From Didymodactylos carnosus (Eukaryota; Rotifera; Eurotatoria; Philodinida; Philodinidae): a stretch of 23,845 nt of DNA. The stretch is from NCBI GenBank assembly GCA_905250885.1, contig CAJNOQ010002537.1:1-23845 (forward strand), read 5' to 3'. Below, piece by piece: positions 8,051 to 18,700 of the stretch. The translations under genes and the position numbers were made by a program. Within the stretch, counting starts at the first letter, position 1. Each line of letters opens with the position of its first letter. A model generated the notes under the pieces. The model was not told the DNA's origin and ran no database searches. It was given only the letters and a program-made list of their open reading frames with translations.

Positions 8051-9283
8051 ATCTTTAAATAAAAAGGGCATTTATCATGAAAAGTTTTAATAACAGTACC
8101 ATATTTCATTCAGTTGGTTACTCTCATTGTGGGTCTATCTACGTCAAGTTTGTGATGAAAATTTATTTAAGATTTTTTTCTTATTACAGATATTTATTTA
8201 CGTGATATGTATTTACGTTCATTAAACTCATGATATAAAGAGAACGTTAATAACATCGTTTTCTACACGAATGAGTACATTCAGAACATCCAAAAAATGG
8301 CAAGAAGAAAAATATAATAGATTAGATTTCGATTGATCAAACATTGTTAACTCAAAGGAACTTTTCGGATATCTCATGTTTGATGTACTTTTCTTCTATA
8401 CGGAGATGAACACGATTGTGTGCCTTTTAGTTTTCTTTTTTATGGGGAAATATTCTTGAGATATAGAAGATGCTTGCCCAAACAAAAGTAAAATTCTAGT
8501 AAATTTCAAATCTACCGAGTCAAACTCCTGATAGAACATAGATTTTATTGTAAAAATCGGTTTTAAAATCTCGTTTTACTTCATAAATCGTCTAAGTACG
8601 TAATCAACATCGGGTGAATACTAAGACCATGAAAGTGAATCATAACAGCGGATTACTATTGTATACTGATTTTCAGACTCTCTCTCAAGGTCCTAGAGAC
8701 CTCCGGCTGTTGCTAGTGTATCTCACGATTTTCAATCTTAAAATGACTATCCTCCGAAGCACGAAAAAAGCATCGAACATCGCCTAATCCATCCTGGTGA
8801 TCAATTTACTAGTTGATGTATTTAGATGCAATTTCTCTCGATAACCCACGATGTAACAGTAATCGGACAAAATATCTCGCCCTTTTTCTTGTGATAAAAT
8901 ACATTTCAAAGAAATGGAAAAAATCTGTTGAGAATCTACATTTAAAGAGCTTTCGAACTATGTGTCTATCGCTTTTAGTCTCCTCAGAATGAGCGAATCT
9001 TTGCTATGCCCTAAAAACAAAGTTTGTAAAAAAAGAAAATCTGGTATTTTTCAACAAATGTAAGTCACGGGCTTGGCAAAATCAAAAAGTAAGGAAGGTC
9101 TCTTGTGGATAAACTTTTTCTGCTCTCACTTTCTGCAACAGAACGCAATAAAAGGTGTTTCCTCGGTCAGACGGAAAATATTTGTTTCCAGAGAAGAAAA
9201 GTGTGTGATCTCTTCCACCCATCATGCACCCCGCTCAGTACTTGTATTCCTTATATAAATTTTTTGTAGTACATTACTAAAAC
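8051..9283. repeat. Long direct repeat, copy A (1,233 bp), left of the LINE
   Basis: This matches 12657-13878. From 8228 to 9283 the two copies are identical over 1,056 bp. The first ~177 bp differ by about ten substitutions and one 11-bp indel near 8200. It begins ATCTTTAAATAAAAAGGGC and ends GTACATTACTAAAAC at the LINE junction. No domain or terminal TG/CA is present, so it is not a standard LTR. A 61-codon ORF at 9073 opens at TTG and is unlikely to be real. Confidence 0.9.
9252..9259 (+). promoter_or_regulatory. TATA box at the repeat/LINE border
   Basis: TATATAAA lies 25-32 bp before the first base of the LINE body at 9284, the usual distance to a transcription start. The same box sits at 13847-13854 in copy B, where no LINE follows. 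This is a candidate promoter, and the link to the LINE is inference. Confidence 0.35.
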
Positions 9284-9353
9284 ACTTTTCACTAAACACA
9301 CGTTCACTTTACATGCAAATGAGTCATTACTCTAACACTGGTGCTGTTGTTGA

Positions 9354-10450
9354 ACAAAATTAATTGATCTGAAAAATATTCATAAATGTCCAACTACGTG
9401 TCATTTTAACTCAAAGAAAGACTTACTTTTATTCCCACAAGATGATGCAGCACAACAGTATCTTTTGATTAGCCTTCCCTTAAATTTATTTGGTAATAAT
9501 TTCACTTACACATCACGTGCTGCGAAAGTTATCCAAAAAACGTTTAGCTGTGTATTGAAAAATGTTGATTCATCTATAAATGAAATCGATCTTTTAACAG
9601 ATATCCGAGATATTGCACCCGATGTTGTCGCTGTATCACGAATTAAAAATGCTGCACAAACACTCCAACATCCCTTCTCCGAATCGATTTTTCAAATGAA
9701 ACTGCTCGTGACGATCTCTTACAGAAGCGAAAGTTAATTGTTACATCGTTCGCTTACCCTGTGATTGAATATATTCCACCGGTAAAAATAATCCGGTGTT
9801 TCAAGTGTCAACAGCTCTGACATTACGCAAACGAATGTAATAATCGAATAAAATGTGGAAAATGTAGTGGTAACCACGGACTAGATAATTATACAAATAC
9901 AACTCTGAACTGTCCAAATTGTGGAGATGCTCATAAAGCCACCTATCCCGGATGCAAAGTGCGTTTACAATACACAAACAATATAAAAGCAAAGTCATAT
10001 GCAGAGGTGTTATCCGCTGCACCATCACATTTTTCCTCAGAAAACTTTCAACAGCATCCTCCTCAGTCAAACCAACAAACTACCACTGTTGCGTTACGAT
10101 CCTCTATCTCAACAACCAGTGAAACAAACCAACTGAATACTTTAAATGATATCTCAAAATCGCCAGAGTCAGTTACAATTGAAATTAATCAAATAAAATC
10201 TTCTTTGCATCAAAATTTCTCAAATCATCAAGCATTAGAATTAGCGGTCATAAACTGTCAATGTCTTCTGACCTCGTTTGTACACACAATTGTTCCCATT
10301 ATTAGTAAAAATCCTGATCCAAGCGATATTCCATTACTACAACAATTATACGATTCATTCTCGATTTCAACCAATAATACAGGAATAACAATGATAACGT
10401 CTCAACGAGTCCGTCAGCAAATAATCAACATACCAAATTCCCTTCACCAC
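9354..10450 (+). pseudogene. LINE ORF1 (gag-like, CCHC zinc knuckles), broken
   Basis: An RNA-binding gag-like protein of Jockey/I-type LINEs. The frame opens after the TGA at 9351 with no Met. The N-terminal part reads like the ORF1 core (KDLLLFPQDDAAQQYLLISL). Near 9675 the frame changes, after which LRIDFSNETARDDLLQKRKL and YIPPVKIIRCFKC lead into the first knuckle. There the expected Gly codon is TGA (9818-9820) within C-x2-C-x4-H-x4-C. Two further knuckles follow (IKCGKCSGNHGL; CPNCGDAHKATYPGC). A Gln/Ser/Thr-rich tail runs to about 10440, where it joins endonuclease sequence without a stop. Confidence 0.8.
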
Positions 10451-12610
10451 TTGATATTTGGGAAAAAAGTCATTTATACCCGGAATGGTGCTCTATTTAA
10501 AAACATTTTAGATCTAACTTTTGCTAGCTCCGATTTTACGCCGGTTTTCTCTTCCTTCGATGTTTGTCAACTATGGTCCACTCCCGGGCATCTTCCCATT
10601 CTAATTGGCGTTAACTTATCTCTCGACGTTTCTGTTTCATTCTTTTGCTCATCATATCTTCTCAAACGCACCAACTGGTCCTTGTTTAGTTCTATTCCAG
10701 CTTATATTCCCAACTTGATCCATCAGAAAAGAAAGTTTTTTCGACTGTATTATAAAACCGGTTTATTGAAATTTAAGGTTCAAGTAAAACAGCTGGATAA
10801 AAGTATACGCAAGGAGATGATTTCAGTAAAAGAAACTAGCTGGAAAAAATTCTGCCCTAGCACACAAAATTCAACTGATACTTCTTTCTGGAAACGCATT
10901 CGAAAATGTATTAACCCGAAAGAAAACTCAGAAATAAAAGAATTAAAAAATACTAACAATGAACTTCTAACAAATGACATAGATAAGGCTAGTCTTCTGC
11001 TACTTCTGTAGCAGTCTTTTCTTCCTGCGGATGAATTTGACAAATCATACTATGACAGCGTCGAACATTATGTAAGTAACAATAATCCCTTTACTGCTAC
11101 TCCTTGCTCCAAATTTGATGCTCCTTTCACTCTTGTAGAACTTGCGTCTGTCCTAAAAGTTGTTAAACCAAAACTTTCATCTGGAAACCACAACATTCCA
11201 GCCGTTGCTTTTAAACACGTTCCTATTTGTTTTCTTCCTATTCTCTGCTTTCTTTTTAACTTTCTCTGGACATCAGGGACGTTCCCTGACCCCTGGAAAA
11301 TTCAAAAAATTCGTATGTTACTTAAAAAAGACAAACTGAAAACCGACCCGGACAGCTACCACCCTATTAGTCTTCGCCCAAACCTTTCTAAAGTCTTTGA
11401 ACGACTCGTAGCATTATGGCTAATCGCGTGGATGAATTTTTATAACATCATCCCTCTCGAACAAAGCGGTTTCAGGAAAGGCAGGTGTACAGTGAATCAG
11501 ATTTTAAATATAATTCAGCAAGTACAAGCATCTTTCGATAAAAGCAAACGAACAGTGGGTTTGTTCGTCGACTTCGAAAAAGCTTTCGACAAAATTTGGC
11601 GTAATAGCCTTCTTTTTAAACTAAATGAAAAACAATGTCCAACTCGACTTGGCAATATATTAAAATCCTATTTCAAAAATAGAAAATTTTTTGTTCAAAT
11701 TTCAAATGATTCTTCTTCACTATATGACTGCCTTTTCGGTATACCTCAAGGGAGCATCCTCTCTCCTTTTCTCTTCAGTTTCTTTATTCACGATCTCTCT
11801 TCTTTCTGCACTTCTGCGAAAGTAAACGTCTCTATGTATGCCGATGATTTAGCGGCCCTGTGCGAATGTTTCCATGCTAAGCAAGGCGAACAATTGTTAC
11901 AAGTATTCTGTAATTGTCTTTTCACCTAGTGTAAGCGGTGACGTTTAAAAATCAGCTACTCAAAAACAGTGTCTTTATTTTTCTCCAAATGTCCGTCTAT
12001 TTTCCTATTTCTGAACGGAAATGGACTGAAACAAGTAAAAACTTTTAAATACCTAGGTTTTATGCTGGATCAGTCGCTGTCTTTTTGCGCTCACATTAAT
12101 GATATTTGTATTCGTACGCGGAAACGTATGGGTACTTTAAAATCTGTGTGTGGCAGACATTGGGGACTTCTTCCTCATACAGCTGTGTTTGTTTACAAAA
12201 TGTATCTTTGTCCTATGTTAACGGACGCTTCTCCGTGTCTCTTATGTATTTCTACTTCTAGCTGGACTAAACTTCAACGCATACAAAACGTTAGTTTAAA
12301 AATAGCATTACGTCTCCCACCATGTTTTCCCACTCATGAACTTCACAAGCGCGCTTCTTGTGTTTTATTAAAAGACTTTGTTTTCCAGCTGTGTCGCTCT
12401 TTTACTATGTACGGTTTTCTTACAAATGATATCTTTCTAAATCTTATTTTTAACTATCTGTTTTATCAAGAAAAGTATGAAACAAACATATTACGTTTGC
12501 GCTTAAACCCAATCAAAACTATTTTAAATAAACTGCTGAATTTATGGTTTAAAGATGTGTGTTTCTTTGTTTATAATATGTTTAAACTTTATCTCTCTAC
12601 TGTGTCATGA
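10451..12610 (+). pseudogene. LINE ORF2: endonuclease stump plus reverse transcriptase, broken
   Basis: ORF2 normally nicks the target (APE-type endonuclease) and reverse-transcribes the RNA. Only the last ~50 residues of the endonuclease remain (GALFKNILDLTFASSD, then STPGHLPILIG), with the catalytic SDH motif degraded to PGH. A linker (FWKRIRKCINPKENSEIK) leads to the RT. RT blocks are KKDKLKTDPDSYHPISL, GLFVDFEKAFDKIW (motif A), GIPQGSILSPFLF (B), SMYADDLAALC (C, catalytic DD) and KTFKYLGFMLD (E). The C-terminus resembles Jockey-type ORF2. In-frame stops lie at 11009, 11927 and 11939, all in one frame, so decay is by point mutation. It stays in frame with ORF1 from 9677 on, meaning the two ORFs are fused by the deletion. 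Confidence 0.88.
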
Positions 12611-12656
12611 AAGCGGGCAATAGGCCTGGTCATGTCTTTCGCAATAAATCATCATC

Positions 12657-13878
12657 ATCTTTAAATAAAAAGGGCATTTATTATCAAAAGTTTTAATAAC
12701 AGTACTATATTTCATTCAGTTCGTTACTCTCATTGTGCATCTATCTACGTCAAATTTGTGATGAAAATTTATTTAAGATTTTTTTCTTATTACTGATATT
12801 TATTTATTCACGTTCATTAAATTCATGATATAAAGAGAACGTTAATAACATCGTTTTCTACACGAATGAGTACATTCAGAACATCCAAAAAATGGCAAGA
12901 AGAAAAATATAATAGATTAGATTTCGATTGATCAAACATTGTTAACTCAAAGGAACTTTTCGGATATCTCATGTTTGATGTACTTTTCTTCTATACGGAG
13001 ATGAACACGATTGTGTGCCTTTTAGTTTTCTTTTTTATGGGGAAATATTCTTGAGATATAGAAGATGCTTGCCCAAACAAAAGTAAAATTCTAGTAAATT
13101 TCAAATCTACCGAGTCAAACTCCTGATAGAACATAGATTTTATTGTAAAAATCGGTTTTAAAATCTCGTTTTACTTCATAAATCGTCTAAGTACGTAATC
13201 AACATCGGGTGAATACTAAGACCATGAAAGTGAATCATAACAGCGGATTACTATTGTATACTGATTTTCAGACTCTCTCTCAAGGTCCTAGAGACCTCCG
13301 GCTGTTGCTAGTGTATCTCACGATTTTCAATCTTAAAATGACTATCCTCCGAAGCACGAAAAAAGCATCGAACATCGCCTAATCCATCCTGGTGATCAAT
13401 TTACTAGTTGATGTATTTAGATGCAATTTCTCTCGATAACCCACGATGTAACAGTAATCGGACAAAATATCTCGCCCTTTTTCTTGTGATAAAATACATT
13501 TCAAAGAAATGGAAAAAATCTGTTGAGAATCTACATTTAAAGAGCTTTCGAACTATGTGTCTATCGCTTTTAGTCTCCTCAGAATGAGCGAATCTTTGCT
13601 ATGCCCTAAAAACAAAGTTTGTAAAAAAAGAAAATCTGGTATTTTTCAACAAATGTAAGTCACGGGCTTGGCAAAATCAAAAAGTAAGGAAGGTCTCTTG
13701 TGGATAAACTTTTTCTGCTCTCACTTTCTGCAACAGAACGCAATAAAAGGTGTTTCCTCGGTCAGACGGAAAATATTTGTTTCCAGAGAAGAAAAGTGTG
13801 TGATCTCTTCCACCCATCATGCACCCCGCTCAGTACTTGTATTCCTTATATAAATTTTTTGTAGTACATTACTAAAAC
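12657..13878. repeat. Long direct repeat, copy B (1,222 bp), right of the LINE
   Basis: This begins directly at the LINE's ATC tail and matches copy A (8051-9283). Positions 12823-13878 are identical to 8228-9283. Homology stops abruptly after ACTAAAAC, where copy A runs into the LINE and copy B runs into unique sequence starting GTTTTTAATAACGG. Confidence 0.9.
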
Positions 13879-14916
13879 GTTTTTAATAACGGCATAAGAT
13901 TGTAGAACAGACAATTCTCTACGGAATACGATGCTAAAATAGAATACACGACGATCGGAAATTATTCGCGGTTTTTTGAACCTCATTTGTTACCCAAAAA
14001 GGATTTCGGGAAAAATATAATTTTTCACAAAGCAGGCTTTTGGTAAAATTAAAAGTTTGACCAGTTTTTGCAATGCAAAAATAATTTAAGATCGTCTAGT
14101 TGGCAGAGAAAATTCTGCTTTATAAACTAGTAAGTAAACCAAAGTTTAATCTCTCACTTTGAAGTGATTATTGTCAAAATGAAAACATATCCAAACTCTG
14201 TATCGCTACAATCTAAATGTTTGATGATAACAAAGATTCACACACTGGCAGAAGACTAAAAATGATAGAATATTTCTGAACACATAATTAGAAAGGTCTC
14301 GAAGTATACATTCAAAATAACTATTTTTAATATTCTCGGAACGTGCTTTACGACAAGAAAAATGAAGAGACATTTGTCCAGTTACTTTTTCAGCGTAGGT
14401 TATAACTAGATAGCCTTGATCATAAATTGACATTTACATCGGGTTTAACTTAATGCATGTTCGAGGAAAGCATCTAGCTAAGTCTATGCTACACCTAGTG
14501 CATCTAGATAAAAGAGTAAAAAATATTGACCGATACGTCAGCTATAGCATCTAGATAGTTTGTCCGAGATACTTTTGCTTGGACAAAATCTTATTTGCTG
14601 AAAAATCCATATTGTAGCAAGAATTTGCTTACATTAATTAAATTTGAAACTGATCCAAATTCAAGAAATGTCAGTAACATTTATCTACAAATACATGTCT
14701 TATTGAATGGATAATTTTAACTTGTTTGATTAAATATTTGTCCAGTCAAAATAACGGAGGAACCTCCTTAGATATGCCCCTCCCTTGATTTCAATGATCT
14801 TTTGCCGGTAGATAGAGGGTAGTGTCCTAGCAAAAAGCCTAGAAGGATTTGAATTCTTATTGTCTCCTTCAAAAATTATGAATGTTTTTGTGTTATTTGT
14901 ACCAACTATTCATAGA
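13879..14916. other. No gene recognised
   Basis: AT-rich. The motif GCATCTAG recurs three times between 14468 and 14560. GGAGGAACCTCC near 14757 is a small palindrome. The minus ORF at 14206-14433 has no recognisable features. Confidence 0.55.
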
Positions 14917-15270
14917 AAACATGAAAAAAGTTATAACTTCGCGAAAATAGGAAATTAAGGCTTGAAATCTTTTGACATCGTATTACTAATCGTCTGTGAA
15001 TAACACAGAAAGTATCATGCAATTAACTATTTCCTTTACTGAGTTATGGAATTTTTACTAGTTTAAGAAAAGGCGTGCAAAGTAATGTTTTATTGAAAAA
15101 TTATTCTTTTTTCCTTTCCTTAAACTAATGAAAATTCGATAGCTTAATAAAGGAAATAGCTAAAAGCCAGATATTTTCTGTGTTATTTACAGATGATTAG
15201 TAATACTATGACAAAAAATTTCAAGTCTTAATTTCCTATTTTCGAGAAGTTATGACTTTTTTTCGTGTTT
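14917..15270. repeat. Foldback element, ~150-bp arms
   Basis: Arms 14917-15066 and about 15119-15270 are reverse complements at roughly 80-85 percent. Shared blocks include AAAATAGGAAATTAAG, TATTACTAATC, AATAACACAGAAA and CTATTTCCTTTA. The ~50-bp loop has no coding capacity. The lower arm identity suggests an older insertion than the one at 3023-3287. Confidence 0.78.
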
Positions 15271-15702
15271 AGATGTGTCTAGATCAAAGTCAATGTTTTT
15301 ACGTATATAACGTGAATGTAATAATCGAAATGGTTTTTTAACATAAAAACAATCATGTTGCTACTAATAAAGATAATAACACTGTATCCTCCTGTTACTG
15401 TAAAAAAAAAAACTCAATTTCTATCTTCTAACAGGAAAAAAAGTAGAAAGAATAAGTTGTTTTTCATATTTCACTAGGGAACGAGAGAAATTAGAAAGTG
15501 AGCATTTTTTTAATTTATTACTAAAATAAAAGCAAATTGTTCACTTACGAATAAAATATATTGTTTTGCTTTATAAATATTTAAACTATTAAAAGAAAAA
15601 AACACACACACATAAAACGTGAAAATATATATTCATGAATAAAATTTAAATAAATTGAATTAATGTTGTTTTTATTATAGTCAAAAGTTCATATCTATTA
15701 GT
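15271..15702. other. AT-rich upstream region of the receptor gene
   Basis: No other gene is seen. TTTTTATTATAG ending at 15680 is a good splice acceptor in frame with the receptor, so an upstream exon carrying a short extracellular N-terminus is possible. I could not locate it. Confidence 0.4.
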
Positions 15703-18700
15703 ATGGCTGTCTATTGTATAATTAGTGGACTATTTTTATTTATACTTGGTTTATTTGGGAATATTTTATGTATTATAGTATTTTTAAGATCAAAACTTCG
15801 TTCACGTCTAGTAACACCCTATTTTATTGTATTACTATTAGCTGATTCAATTCATTTTAGTTTTCGTTTAATTAAATTATTTTATTATCAAAAACATTTT
15901 TTTAATAATAGTTCATGTTCATTTAATTTTATTATAGATTTATTTAATTTAGTTACAAAAAAATTATACATAATTCTCATACCATTTATTCATTTTGAAA
16001 CTTATATACGTTTTTCTTTAATTTTAATGGCATTTTTTAGTGTTCAACGATATATAAATATTAGACAATCAATAATAAAATTAAAAATAGTTTCTAGTAA
16101 ATATTGGTCATATATTTTAATTTTAATTGCCTTTATTCTTGCATATCTATGTGAATTATTTAGTTTAACATTATTTTGTTCAAAAGAAAATAATCGTCAA
16201 TTATCATATAAATTATTTATGTATACGATTCAACATTTAAATGAACAATATACAAAACTGTTAACATTTGCAATGTTAAATAATAGTATACATTATCATT
16301 GTACTCTATATCATATAGAAAATATTAAATCAAATTTTACTATAACATCAAAACATATTTGTACTAATGATCAACTATTGGATATTTTAGGTAGGATTTT
16401 TAATTAATAAAATTAAATTTTTTTAATTTTAATATACTTTTAATTTGTTTTTTAGCATATTATTTTAATTTATATGAATTTTCAATTGTAAAATTAATTC
16501 AAATTATTCATTATCATCAATATGGACAAAAAATACATCGAAATGAAATACATTTTATCTATCAAACTCATAAATGTTTGATGAAACAAGAATCAGATTG
16601 GTTTTTAAAATATTATAATTTTTTGTATAATAGTAAAATTGGTCTAAATCGATATACATTACTATTAGGTAAGAATTAAATATTTGTCACGACGAATAAC
16701 GGATGTTCTAGAATAAAAAATATTTTCCTAAATATGAATACATTTTTCTATCATTTCCTATTTATATACTAAATGATATACAATTTGGTTTTATGCATGG
16801 CAAGACTAAAAGCATCTAAAAAAGCGCCCACTAGAAAACATCCACGAAAAAGAGCATAGTAAAAAAAAAAGCGTGAACAACAATACGCTCACAAAAATTC
16901 ATCCAAATAGAAGCGTTAAGGCTCCCCCCCCCTCACCTCAGAAAAGAACTTTTTTGTCTTACATCCGATTTTGATGCTACTTTTAGCAAATGTTTCTCAG
17001 ATCAAAGTGTGGTTATGACACTTTCTTTTCCTCGCTACCTCTTACCATTCCGGGGTTTTTCAAAGTCCAAGGTCAAAAACCCACCCTCCACTGTGGGGCA
17101 CTTTCTTTAAATATACTTCAAGTTAGAGATCTCGAGTTGGTATTATTTTAAACTAGATACCTAACTCCGTGAGCTGATAGAACTATATTTTTGATTTAGG
17201 TTTTTGTTGGTTTTCTAAAGATCCAAGATCCTCAAAACCGCAAAAATCCTTTCGGATTTTCCCAGAGATCCTTGATTTTCTGGAAAACTAAGGCCTAATT
17301 CAAAAATCGGCTTCCATCAGCCCACACAGTTGGTGTCTAGTTTAAAATAAAACCAATCCGAAATCTCTATTTTGAAGTATTTTTTAAAAAGAGTGCCCCG
17401 CACTGGGCATGTTCAAACAGAAAACGTGTTTTGAGAGAAAACGCTATGCACTTGTTGATCTGTTTTAGGATCTGTAGGAAAATGCTTGTAATGTTTGAAC
17501 GCAAGATCATACAAAATTGTGCATTGTCTTAGTTTGATCAGAAAAGTCTGCTCTACAAATCTACATGTTCAGAAAAAATTTACTTCCTTAAGCGTCTAGA
17601 AAAAATATTTGCCGATCCTGATTTTAAAGGCTTCTAGAAAATTTGCTCAATAACCCGAAAAAACAGTTCTAGGCTCAAAAGCGCTACAGATTCTGAAAGT
17701 AGACACTTCAGGCTATTTTTCCATATGCTTATCTTCAAATTGATTTTTTGATACAAAAAGATTTCATGCTGACGGGCGGTTCTTAGTGATAAGCATACTA
17801 TTTAAGTGCATACTGCATAGATGAATCGTATCATTGCACTAGCGTATCTCAGAAATGACTGATTTCTTGCGATAGTGGATCGGTCCAACAGGTCAAGCGT
17901 GTCTCCAAAGTATTGTGCAGGCTAAACTGAGCCAAATATTATTTAGAAAACTCTTCAAATTTTTTCGTGTGACTAAAAACATAAGAAAAAATTTGTCCAC
18001 AAAATAAGCGTTCAGTTAAAAAGCATACCAATATGTGACGAACAAACCGTCTACTAAAAAGCGTCAACATTTGGACGCTTTTTTTTTGCCGTGTACAAGA
18101 TTTTATATTTATTTTTAAGATTTATCTTTGATGTTTGGGTACAGTAACTCTAACGAGAAAAGCTCAACATTTTTTAACTGTATTTTCAAAAAAATCGATT
18201 GTTTGCGCAAAACCCACTAAAAATTACTTATCTAATAAAATAAGGTATGCCGAAAAATTTAGCAAGAAATTTTCTACAATATGCTGGTTTTTTTAATGAG
18301 AAATAATGATTTTTTAGATGAAATCGGAGCGAAAAGGAGTCTTTGAAAAAGGTCATTTTCGGCCCTCTTAGCGACATTCAGTATTTTCTAGTTTTTTCAA
18401 GTAAAAACAGTAGTAGATTTATTTGTGCGTTACATAGACTAATGGAGCGCGAAATTCTGCAGCTTTTGGCCTATAAAGTAATGATTTGAACCTTGAATTT
18501 TATACTGAAATAGCCATAACGTTTTTTTAGTGCTAGAAAAGTCGATGGACTTGAAAGTTTATGTATCAAAGTCACTGGCAATTGAAATAAATTAACTTCA
18601 AGTAAACTCTTTTGTAAAATATGAAGTTCTTTACCATTTGACGGTAATAAAATTATTTCAAATTTTGTAGTTTGCACTTTAAAACTGCGTGTTGTAGATT

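Larger units (their letters stand above)
9284..12656 (+). mobile_element. Degenerate non-LTR retrotransposon (LINE, Jockey/I-like)
   Basis: A gag-like ORF1 with CCHC knuckles is followed by a remnant endonuclease and a complete reverse transcriptase domain. The 3' end has AATAAA (12643-12648) and an ATC-repeat tail (12648-12659), as in several LINE clades with microsatellite tails. The body abuts the ~1.2-kb direct repeats on both sides. ORF1 starts without a visible ATG, so the element is probably 5'-truncated. No RNase H domain is seen after the RT. Clade placement (Jockey/I group) rests on the ORF1 knuckle layout and the RT C-terminus and is tentative. Confidence 0.85.

Noticed and set aside
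8128..8133. TGTGGG telomeric repeat as known in bdelloids
   Set aside because: Only an isolated single unit is present, with no tandem run, so it does not support a telomere here.
9073..9258. 61-codon ORF present identically in both long repeats
   Set aside because: It opens at TTG rather than ATG and has no domain. Its exact copy at 13668-13853 only reflects the identity of the repeats, so the duplication is not evidence of selection on the protein.
9801..10070. 89-codon minus-strand ORF over the LINE ORF1
   Set aside because: It is antisense to zinc-knuckle coding sequence and is explained as a shadow of it.
8051..13878. LTR retrotransposon with 1.2-kb LTRs
   Set aside because: The repeats lack TG...CA ends, no primer-binding site or polypurine tract was seen, and the interior codes for LINE-type CCHC ORF1, APE endonuclease remnant and non-LTR RT with an ATC tail.
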